A stretch of 5,949 nucleotides of DNA from assembly GCA_033791145.1 (NCBI GenBank), contig JASJHH010000208.1:1-5949 (forward strand), given 5' to 3'. The translations under genes were made by a program, and so were the position numbers. Origin of the DNA: JAALKW01 sp033791145. Its GTDB lineage: Bacteria > Pseudomonadota > Gammaproteobacteria > Legionellales > Legionellaceae. The notes beneath the pieces were generated by a model that worked only from the letters and a program-made list of their open reading frames with translations, did not search any database and had not been told where the DNA came from. This document shows, piece after piece, positions 1 through 5,642 of this stretch. Numbering within the stretch: position 1 is the first letter of the stretch; each line of letters opens with the position of its first letter.

Positions 1-2417
1 TGTTTTGGATCTTTTTGGGCATACCCACGAAGATGAATGCCTTGTCTTAAGTAATCCATTGCGGCTAAATGTTCACGCCAATGTTGATCCATGCTCTGTA
101 ACATAATCGATTTTTCAAATTGAGAGAGCATTTCTCGACCGAGAATATCTTCTTTGGCTTGATAGTGTTTTTTTGCTAATTCAAGAATACGCGTTTTAAT
201 TTGTTCTTGTTGAATATTCAAATCTTCTTCAAGCCATGCTGTCAAAGAGAGTTGAAGTTTGAATTCTTCGGTGAGCAATGTATTGATTGCTTCAATATTC
301 CATTGGTCTTCTAAACTATTGGGTGGCAAGTGTGTGTCGACAAGGGTATTTATAACCCCAGTTATCATTTTGAGTATGGTTTCGTGTGCGTCATCCATAG
401 CCATAATTTCAGCGCGTTGAGAATACATGACTTTACGTTGTTCATTAGCAACGTTATCGTAGCCAAGCAGTTGTTTTCGGACATCAAAATGGTGCCCTTC
501 GAGTTTTCTTTGGGCATTTTCAATGGCTTTGCTTACTAATTTATGCTCAATGGGCTCACCTGGCTTCATGCCGAGTTTCCGCATCATGGAGGTTACACGT
601 TCTGATGCAAAAATACGCATTAAACTATCATCAAGCGATAAATAAAATCGGCTGCTACCAGGGTCTCCTTGGCGGCCTCCTCGTCCTCTTAATTGATTAT
701 CAATACGTCTTGATTCATGGCGCTCAGAGGCAATAATACGTAAGCCCCCTGCTTGAAGCACTTCTTGATTGCGTTTTCTCCAGTCGGCAGTTAATGCGGT
801 ACGATCAGCGTCAGCCGTATCTTCAGGTAGTGCCTCAAGCTCTGCTTTTAAGCTACCACCGAGTACAATATCCGTGCCTCGCCCTGCCATATTGGTTGCA
901 ATCGTGATTGCTCCCGGTCTGCCGGCTTCCGCAATAATATGTGCTTCTTTTTCATGAAATTTAGCGTTTAATACTTGATGTTTAATTTTTGCTTTTTTTA
1001 ATAATTGATGTAAAAGTTCAGACGCTTCGATAGAAGCTGTTCCAACTAGAACAGGTTGGTTGCGTTTTTTGCAGTCAATAATATCTTGAATAACCGCTTG
1101 GTATTTATCATCTTGCGTTAAATAAACCAAATCAGGTTCGTTGATACGAATCATAGGTTTATTTGTTGGAATAGCGACGACTTCTAGATCATAAATTTGT
1201 TGAAACTCGTATGCTTCAGTATCTGCAGTACCCGTCATACCTGCGAGCTTATCGTAAATTCGGAAGAAATTTTGAAAAGTAATCGAAGCTAAGGTTTGGT
1301 TTTCGTTTTCAATAGAAACTCCTTCTTTGGCTTCGGTGGCTTGATGTAGGCCTTCAGACCAACGTCGTCCTGGCATGGTGCGACCGGTGTGTTCATCAAC
1401 GATGACGACCTGATTATTTTGAACAATATAATCAACATCACGATGAAACATAACGTGCGCTCGAAGTGCTGCATTAACATGATGCATTAAGACAATGTTA
1501 TTGGCGTGATATAAGCTTTCGCCGGATGCCAGTAAGCCTGCTTTTGTTAATAATTTTTCAATGTGTTGATGGCCAGTTTCTGTAAGATGCACTTGTTTTT
1601 GTTTTTCATCAACAGTGTAATCCCCTGTCGCTGTATTTTCTTCTGATGTATTTGCGTCGTCACTACCAGGTTGTAGTGCTAATTTAGGAATAATTTGATT
1701 CACTTTAAGATAAAGTGCTGAGCTGTCTTCAGCAGCACCTGAAATAATGAGTGGCGTACGTGCCTCATCAATAAGAATAGAATCAACTTCATCAACAATT
1801 GCAAAATGAAGTTCGCGTTGTACTTTTTCATCTGGACTAAATGCCATGTTATCGCGCAAATAATCAAATCCAAATTCGTTATTTGTACCATACAAAATAT
1901 CAGTACTATAAGCGGCTTGTTTTTCAGGATGCGTCATATCACCGTGAATCACACCAACGGTTAATCCTAAAAATTCAAAAACGGGATTCATCCAATCAGC
2001 ATCACGTTTGGCGAGATAATCATTGGTTGTGACAATATGTACGCCACGGCCTGTAATTGCATTTAAATAAGCAGCAAGGGTTGACATGAGGGTCTTCCCC
2101 TCCCCTGTGCTCATTTCAGCAATATTTCCTTCATGTAAAACCATACCGCCAATAAGCTGTACATCAAAGTGACGCAATCCTAAGGTTCGAACAGATGTTT
2201 CACGAACCACAGCAAAGGCTTCGGGAAGCAAGTTATCTAAGCCTTCACCTTGTTGGATGCGCTTTCTAAAAGTATTTGTTTTTTCTGCAAGCTGACTATC
2301 GCTTAAGGCTTGCATACTAGGTTCAAAGGCATTAATGGCAAGTACTTCTTTTTGCATACGTCTTAAGGTGCGCTCGTTGCGGCTACCTAATACTTTTTTG
2401 AATAACGTCGTTAACAT
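1..2417 (-). CDS. secA: Preprotein translocase ATPase SecA (C-terminus outside window)
   Basis: SecA is the cytosolic and membrane-peripheral ATPase that drives unfolded preproteins through SecYEG. I translated 805 codons from ATG at 2417 with no stop or frameshift. Walker A (STGEGKT) places the catalytic Lys at 108 and Walker B (DEVDSILIDEAR) starts at 209, the same numbers as E. coli SecA. The preprotein cross-linking region follows (about 227-372), with VDEHTGR near 340. NBD2 carries NMAGRGTDI (509-517) and RGRGGRQGD (577-585). The helical scaffold follows, and the window ends in the two-helix finger at LRGYAQKDPK. Compared with a family length near 900, roughly 100 residues are missing, including the usual C-terminal zinc-binding tail, because of the window edge and not a truncation. 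An AAAGGA Shine-Dalgarno (2428-2433) lies 10 nt before the start. dusA lies 69 bp upstream on the same strand and no secM-like ORF is present between them. Confidence 0.98.
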   Translation of the reverse strand, partial: MLTTLFKKVLGSRNERTLRRMQKEVLAINAFEPSMQALSDSQLAEKTNTFRKRIQQGEGLDNLLPEAFAVVRETSVRTLGLRHFDVQLIGGMVLHEGNIAEMSTGEGKTLMSTLAAYLNAITGRGVHIVTTNDYLAKRDADWMNPVFEFLGLTVGVIHGDMTHPEKQAAYSTDILYGTNNEFGFDYLRDNMAFSPDEKVQRELHFAIVDEVDSILIDEARTPLIISGAAEDSSALYLKVNQIIPKLALQPGSDDANTSEENTATGDYTVDEKQKQVHLTETGHQHIEKLLTKAGLLASGESLYHANNIVLMHHVNAALRAHVMFHRDVDYIVQNNQVVIVDEHTGRTMPGRRWSEGLHQATEAKEGVSIENENQTLASITFQNFFRIYDKLAGMTGTADTEAYEFQQIYDLEVVAIPTNKPMIRINEPDLVYLTQDDKYQAVIQDIIDCKKRNQPVLVGTASIEASELLHQLLKKAKIKHQVLNAKFHEKEAHIIAEAGRPGAITIATNMAGRGTDIVLGGSLKAELEALPEDTADADRTALTADWRKRNQEVLQAGGLRIIASERHESRRIDNQLRGRGGRQGDPGSSRFYLSLDDSLMRIFASERVTSMMRKLGMKPGEPIEHKLVSKAIENAQRKLEGHHFDVRKQLLGYDNVANEQRKVMYSQRAEIMAMDDAHETILKMITGVINTLVDTHLPPNSLEDQWNIEAINTLLTEEFKLQLSLTAWLEEDLNIQQEQIKTRILELAKKHYQAKEDILGREMLSQFEKSIMLQSMDQHWREHLAAMDYLRQGIHLRGYAQKDPK

Positions 2418-2450
2418 GCCTAAATAATCCTTTTGTTTGAGCTTTGTAGA

Positions 2451-2460
2451 TAAGCGCTTA
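2451..2460. promoter_or_regulatory. 10-bp palindrome in the dusA-secA spacer
   Basis: TAAGCGCTTA is a perfect 10-bp palindrome between the dusA stop and the secA Shine-Dalgarno. The spacer is only 69 bp, contains no hairpin followed by a U-tract, and shows no convincing -35/-10 pair, so read-through from dusA into secA is the simplest reading. The palindrome could be an operator half-site or chance in AT-rich DNA; I cannot tell which. Confidence 0.25.
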
Positions 2461-2486
2461 AAATAAACGTTGAAGGTAAGATTTGC

Positions 2487-3470
2487 TTAATTTACTAGAT
2501 TTGGCGCAGAAAATCCATCCAAAGCGCGCTCCATTGCACTAAGTTTTTGTACTAAATCAGAAATAGCAGGATTATTTGGGATGGTTTTGATGGCTAATAA
2601 ATCTTGTTTGAAAGCACGTGCACCAGGCAGTCCATGTACGAGATTTAAAATAGGTTTAAATAAAATAGATATAGGTGCTGTTTTTTGGGTTGCAGCATAG
2701 CTAAAATAAGCTTCAAGCACATCACATCGAGATGGTTTTGAAATGCTTGGATACAAAGCATGATGTATTGTTGCAATCGCATACGGGTCACGACAAGCGA
2801 GTCGTCCAATCATCACGCCATCTAGTATTTTAAGATGTGTTTGAATTGCGTTTATATCTTCAATATGACCGTTAATTATCACGGGGATATGTGGCGGCAA
2901 TGTGGATTTTATACGATAAACATAATCATAATTTATGGGTGGGATCGTACGATTTTGTTTGGGGTTCAGTCCACTTAGCCAAGCTTTTCGTGCATGGACA
3001 ATGAGTTTGTCGCAGCCTGAGTTTATTAAAGTGTTTATAAAGCCCTCAAAAAATGCGTAACCATCTTGATTATCTACACCAATACGTGTTTTAGCGGTTA
3101 CAGGAATAGAAACCGCTTGTTTTATGGCTTTGATGCAATCAGATACAAGTGCTGCCTGTGTCATGAGGGATGCCCCAAAATTTCCCGCTAAAACTCGTGG
3201 GCTTGGGCAGCCTAAATTCAAATTAATCTCTGTAAAACCTGCAGCTTCGCCTTGTTTTGCAGCTATGGCTAATAAAGCAGGATCTGAACCACCGAGTTGC
3301 AAAGCAACCGAAGATTCAGAATGATGTCGTTCGAGTGCACGTGCTGGTTGATGTTGAATTGCGTTTGGTGTTTGCATTTCAGTATAAAGTAATGCTTTGG
3401 GCGCGAGCAGGCGCATTAACACGCGAAAGTGCATGTTAGTCCAATCAATCATGGGGGCTATTGATAGCAT
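2487..3470 (-). CDS. dusA: tRNA-dihydrouridine(20/20a) synthase DusA
   Basis: A flavin-dependent enzyme of 327 residues that reduces uridine to dihydrouridine in the tRNA D-loop. The DusA subfamily acts at U20/U20a in E. coli. The N-terminal TIM barrel opens with SIAPMIDWT (3-11), the FMN-contact APMxD motif. LYTEM (28-32) and VALQLGGSDP (55-64) follow. LNLGCPS (84-90) holds the catalytic Cys88. TAKTRIG (125-131) has the flavin-contact Lys127 and Arg129, and IVHARKAWLSG (157-167) is a DusA signature. IING (198-201) and DGVMIGR (217-223) form the phosphate-binding end of the barrel. The helical RNA-binding domain fills the C-terminus. Length and order match E. coli DusA rather than DusB or DusC. 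ATG 3470 is the only sensible ATG start because an in-frame stop lies at 3489-3491 and the next Met already lies inside the APM motif. No Shine-Dalgarno is visible before it. Confidence 0.96.
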   Translation of the reverse strand: MLSIAPMIDWTNMHFRVLMRLLAPKALLYTEMQTPNAIQHQPARALERHHSESSVALQLGGSDPALLAIAAKQGEAAGFTEINLNLGCPSPRVLAGNFGASLMTQAALVSDCIKAIKQAVSIPVTAKTRIGVDNQDGYAFFEGFINTLINSGCDKLIVHARKAWLSGLNPKQNRTIPPINYDYVYRIKSTLPPHIPVIINGHIEDINAIQTHLKILDGVMIGRLACRDPYAIATIHHALYPSISKPSRCDVLEAYFSYAATQKTAPISILFKPILNLVHGLPGARAFKQDLLAIKTIPNNPAISDLVQKLSAMERALDGFSAPNLVN

Positions 3471-3504
3471 AAAAAAACCAGTAAAAAATCAAGCTTAAAT
3501 TTAG

Positions 3505-3532
3505 ATTGTAGTTTAACAAACTTGAGCTTAAA
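3505..3532 (-). promoter_or_regulatory. Candidate dusA promoter
   Basis: On the minus strand TACAAT (3505-3510) matches the -10 consensus at five of six bases. A poor -35, TTTAAG (3527-3532), lies 16 bp upstream. The predicted start would be near 3498, leaving a short A/T-rich leader before ATG 3470. This -35 overlaps the -10 proposed for hemF, so the two promoters would share DNA. It rests on motif match only and the weak -35 keeps confidence low. Confidence 0.3.
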
Positions 3533-3534
3533 AT
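3506..3534 (+). promoter_or_regulatory. Candidate hemF promoter
   Basis: TAAAAT (3529-3534) matches the -10 consensus at five of six bases, with TTGTAG (3506-3511) as a three-of-six -35 at the ideal 17-bp spacing. A start near 3541 would give a leader of about 38 nt that includes the Shine-Dalgarno AGGA (3569-3572), 6 nt before ATG 3579. A better-looking TATAAA at 3559-3564 was not chosen because its start site would fall on or after the Shine-Dalgarno. Confidence 0.35.
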
Positions 3535-3578
3535 AGCCTTAATTTTCAGCATTATTTTTATAAATTCTAGGAAAAAGC

Positions 3579-4502
3579 ATGTTACCTTCAAATGCATTAG
3601 AGCAAATTCGAAGTTATTTACTCAATTTACAACAAAATATCTGTGAAGCACTTGAAAAAATAGATGGTAAAGCATGTTTTATTGAAGATAGTTGGACACG
3701 CACAGGCGGTGGAGGCGGTATATCTCGGGTGCTTGAGCATGGCGCTGTATTTGAGAAAGCAGGGGTTAATTTTTCTGAGGTGCATGGTGCTACCCTACCG
3801 CCTTCAGCAACAGCAAATCGTCCTGAACTCGCGGGTTGTCGATTTCGCGCTTTAGGTGTTTCTTTAGTGATTCATCCAGATAATCCATATGTGCCTACAT
3901 CACATGCGAATGTTCGATTTTTTATGGCAGAACAAGATGGAAAACCGCCGGTTTGGTGGTTTGGTGGTGGGTTTGATTTAACGCCTTATTATGGGTTTCA
4001 TGACGATTGTGTACATTGGCACAAAACAGCGAGAGCAGCTTGCTTGCCTTTTGGTGAAGCAATTTATCCTGAGTTTAAAACATGGTGCGATAATTATTTT
4101 TATTTAAAACATCGAGATGAAGCACGCGGCATCGGCGGTTTGTTTTTTGATGATTATTCGAAAAATAGCTTTGAACATAGTTTTGGGCTCATGCAAAGCA
4201 TTGGTAATGCGTATCTGAAGGCCTATATACCGATTGTAGAGAAACGTAAAAATACCGCATTTGGGGCACAAGAAAAAAGTTTTCAAGCGCATCGACGAGG
4301 TCGTTACGTTGAATTTAATTTAATTTATGACCGCGGCACGTTGTTTGGCTTGCAATCTGGCGGACGAACAGAATCCATCCTGATGTCACTTCCGCCAGAA
4401 GCGAAATGGACGTATCAGTGGGCGCCTAACCCAAACACACCTGAGGCAGTACTGTATGAAAAGTATCTACCGACTCAAGATTGGTTAGTTGATTGCGGCT
4501 AA
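3579..4502 (+). CDS. hemF: Oxygen-dependent coproporphyrinogen III oxidase HemF
   Basis: This cytosolic enzyme of 307 residues converts coproporphyrinogen III to protoporphyrinogen IX by two O2-dependent oxidative decarboxylations, a late heme step. E. coli HemF is about 299 residues, so this is full length. Signatures in order are RTGGGGGISRVLE (41-53), SHANVRFF (108-115), WWFGGGFDLTPYY (126-138), HWHKTAR (146-152) and GGLFFDDY (186-193). The long family block GRYVEFNLIYDRGTLFGLQS lies at 241-260 and continues into GGRTESILMSLPP. Four histidines (99, 109, 148, 178) sit at the positions of the metal-associated E. coli His96, 106, 145 and 175, with a constant offset of three. An AGGA Shine-Dalgarno supports ATG 3579. 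Its presence indicates heme synthesis under oxic conditions. The stop codon overlaps the stop of the opposing cold-shock gene. Confidence 0.98.
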   Translation: MLPSNALEQIRSYLLNLQQNICEALEKIDGKACFIEDSWTRTGGGGGISRVLEHGAVFEKAGVNFSEVHGATLPPSATANRPELAGCRFRALGVSLVIHPDNPYVPTSHANVRFFMAEQDGKPPVWWFGGGFDLTPYYGFHDDCVHWHKTARAACLPFGEAIYPEFKTWCDNYFYLKHRDEARGIGGLFFDDYSKNSFEHSFGLMQSIGNAYLKAYIPIVEKRKNTAFGAQEKSFQAHRRGRYVEFNLIYDRGTLFGLQSGGRTESILMSLPPEAKWTYQWAPNPNTPEAVLYEKYLPTQDWLVDCG

Positions 4503-4738
4503 GCTTCGGCGTCAGCAGTTTCAGCAGCTTCAAGGCGCATAACGTCTTGTGCTTTTAATCCTTTAGGACCCTGATCTAGTTTGAAGCTAACGTGCTCTTT
4601 TTCTTCGAGGGTTTTGAATCCAACGCCTTGAATATCTTTGTAGTGAACAAAAATATCTTCGCCGTTTTCGTTAAGAATAAAGCCGAATCCTTTTTTTTCA
4701 TTGAACCATTTTACATGGCCTGTTTCGCGATCTGACAT
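4499..4738 (-). CDS. Cold-shock domain protein, CspA family
   Basis: A small single-stranded nucleic-acid-binding protein of 79 residues consisting of one cold-shock OB-fold plus a short acidic tail. RNP1 is KGFGFI (16-21) and RNP2 is DIFVHY (28-33). The aromatic face is present (Trp11, Phe12, Phe18, Phe20, Phe30, His32), with Tyr33 in the place of a usual Phe. GHVKWFNEKKGFGF at 7-20 is the family opening. Family members destabilise RNA secondary structure as RNA chaperones or antiterminators. The fold ends near residue 70 and is followed by an Ala/Glu-rich tail (AAETADAEA), slightly longer than in CspA (70 residues). I chose ATG 4738 over the in-frame ATG 4747 because AAGGA (4747-4751) is spaced 8 nt from the former and overlaps the latter. 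Whether it is cold-induced cannot be told; the exact paralogue name is not assigned. Confidence 0.95.
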   Translation of the reverse strand: MSDRETGHVKWFNEKKGFGFILNENGEDIFVHYKDIQGVGFKTLEEKEHVSFKLDQGPKGLKAQDVMRLEAAETADAEA

Positions 4739-4746
4739 ACTTATCA

Positions 4747-4751
4747 TCCTT
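4747..4751 (-). promoter_or_regulatory. Shine-Dalgarno that fixes the cold-shock gene start
   Basis: On the minus strand the leader reads TAAGGATGATAAGTATG. AAGGA is 8 nt from the second ATG (4738) but shares its last A with the first ATG (4747), which would leave no room for the ribosome. The downstream start gives 79 residues beginning MSDRETG, whereas the longest reading frame would give 82 residues. Confidence 0.75.
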
Positions 4752-4811
4752 AATAAATAGTATTAATATCTAGACTCTTTAGAGGACTGGCTCACACATC
4801 CCCTATGAGTT

Positions 4812-4839
4812 AGCATAACAGTTTTTTTTAGTTTGTTAA
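4812..4839 (-). promoter_or_regulatory. Candidate promoter of the cold-shock gene
   Basis: On the minus strand TTAACA (4834-4839, five of six -35 bases) is followed after 16 bp by TATGCT (4812-4817). TG lies one base upstream of that hexamer, making an extended -10 (TGTTATGCT). The spacer contains a run of eight A. The predicted start near 4805 gives a leader of about 66 nt, shorter than the long leader of E. coli cspA. It is the best-looking promoter in the window, though supported only by motif match. Confidence 0.5.
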
Positions 4840-4861
4840 TTGTTTTAATAGGATTATTTGT

Positions 4862-5497
4862 ATGAATAGTGAAAAAAAAGCCTTTATTCAGATGATATTA
4901 GAAGCAGATGTACTTAGATGGGGTGAATTTACTTTAAAATCAGGCAGAATTAGCCCTTATTTTTTTAATGCAGGTTTATTTTATCAGGGTGATGTTTTAC
5001 GTCGCCTAGGTGGTTTTTATGCGAATACTTTAATTAAAAACAAACCCAATGCAAGGCATTTATTTGGACCTGCCTATAAAGGCTTACCGCTCGGTACCGC
5101 AACGGCAATTGCTTGTGCTGAACAAGGCATTAATATGAATGTAAGCTTTAATCGCAAAGAAATTAAAACGCATGGTGAAGGTGGACAATTAATCGGCGCG
5201 CCTTTAGATGGGAAAAAAGTAGTGATGATTGATGATGTGATTACAGCAGGAACCGCTTTTCGTGAATCCAAAGCGTTGATTACAGAGGCTGGTGGTATTT
5301 TAGATACAGTGCTGATTGCTTTAGATAGAGAAGAACGAGGTCCAAATAATATTTCAGCAATTGCTGAAATAAAATCTCAAGGTATAGATGTTTTTTCAAT
5401 TATTACCTTAAGTGATTTGATGGAATATTTAGAAAGCCATTCTGAAATAAAACAGCTTGAGCGCATGAAAAACTATCAAGATATTTATGGCGCGTAA
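4862..5497 (+). CDS. pyrE: Orotate phosphoribosyltransferase PyrE
   Basis: This cytosolic enzyme joins orotate to PRPP to form orotidine 5'-monophosphate, the fifth step of de novo UMP synthesis. Its 211 residues compare with 213 in E. coli. FTLKSGRISPYFFN (23-36) holds Lys26 and the orotate-contact Ser-Phe segment. The flexible catalytic loop is FNRKEIKTHGEGG (96-108) with Arg98, Lys99, Lys102 and His104. The PRPP-binding loop is VVMIDDVITAGTA (120-132) with the paired Asp124-Asp125. LDREERG (154-160) supplies the conserved Arg156. The GGA of AGGAT lies 8 nt before ATG 4862. The gene diverges from the cold-shock gene over 123 bp; no rph, dut or slmA neighbour is present, unlike the enterobacterial arrangement. 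No pyrE attenuator (leader peptide plus GC-rich terminator) is visible upstream, and no strong sigma-70 promoter stands out. Confidence 0.98.
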   Translation: MNSEKKAFIQMILEADVLRWGEFTLKSGRISPYFFNAGLFYQGDVLRRLGGFYANTLIKNKPNARHLFGPAYKGLPLGTATAIACAEQGINMNVSFNRKEIKTHGEGGQLIGAPLDGKKVVMIDDVITAGTAFRESKALITEAGGILDTVLIALDREERGPNNISAIAEIKSQGIDVFSIITLSDLMEYLESHSEIKQLERMKNYQDIYGA

Positions 5498-5500
5498 ATA

Positions 5501-5541
5501 AAAAAACAAAAACAGCTTGTAATTTATTTTTAACAAGTGTT
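5501..5541 (-). terminator. Possible minus-strand intrinsic terminator behind pyrE
   Basis: Read on the minus strand, AACA-CTTGT (5541-5533) pairs with ACAAG-(C)-TGTT (5520-5511), nine pairs with one bulged C and a 12-nt A/T loop. A U-rich run with one G follows (5510-5501). The layout fits an intrinsic terminator for leftward transcription, yet no minus-strand gene ends here. On the plus strand the hairpin has A before it and no T-tract after it, so it is a poor pyrE terminator. The AT-rich stem is weak. Confidence 0.3.
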
Positions 5542-5543
5542 AA
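5530..5543. promoter_or_regulatory. 14-bp inverted repeat, possible operator
   Basis: TTAACA-AG-TGTTAA has perfect six-base arms around a 2-bp centre. A 2-bp spacer is too tight for an RNA hairpin of that full length, so a dimeric DNA-binding protein is the more natural reading. It lies about 100 bp before the start of the downstream gene and overlaps the right arm of the minus-strand hairpin. Inferred from symmetry alone. Confidence 0.35.
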
Positions 5544-5552
5544 CCTAATAGT

Positions 5553-5585
5553 CTTCCCTGAATAAATGGGAAGCAAAATATTGCT
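5553..5585 (+). promoter_or_regulatory. Two overlapping hairpins in the leader of the last gene
   Basis: CTTCCC (5553-5558) pairs perfectly with GGGAAG (5568-5573) around a 9-nt loop. AGCAA (5572-5576) pairs with TTGCT (5581-5585) around AATA. The two stems share bases 5572-5573, so both cannot form fully at once. No U-tract follows either, so they are not intrinsic terminators. They could sit in the 5' leader of the gene starting at 5643 if transcription begins upstream or reads through from pyrE. Confidence 0.3.
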
Positions 5586-5642
5586 GTAGATGTAGCTTTC
5601 AACTTTGTACTCACATTCGAGTTATTTGTAAGGAGAGTTATA

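Noticed and set aside
330..2032. Several 60-69-codon open frames on both strands within this stretch
   Set aside because: They lie inside secA, which is read without interruption from 2417 to the edge with all family motifs. These frames have no ribosome-binding site or recognisable product.
3124..3439. Two plus-strand frames of 66 and 60 codons opposite dusA
   Set aside because: They are antisense shadows of strongly conserved dusA coding sequence.
3559..3564. TATAAA as the hemF -10 box
   Set aside because: The transcript would start near 3571, cutting into the Shine-Dalgarno at 3569-3572, and no -35 lies at the right distance.
4513..4528. TCAGCAG repeated twice near the 3' end of the cold-shock gene
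   Set aside because: It simply encodes the low-complexity Ala-Glu-Thr tail of that protein.
4791..4809. Inverted repeat CTCAC...ATGAG in the cold-shock/pyrE spacer, first read as a cold-shock leader hairpin
   Set aside because: One pair is a G-U wobble, and the predicted transcript start near 4805 would remove most of one arm.
5449..5519. AAAACAGCTTG repeated at 5449-5459 and 5509-5519, exactly 60 bp apart
   Set aside because: The first copy is ordinary pyrE coding sequence, there are only two copies, and A-rich 11-mers recur easily. No insertion or attachment-site structure surrounds them.
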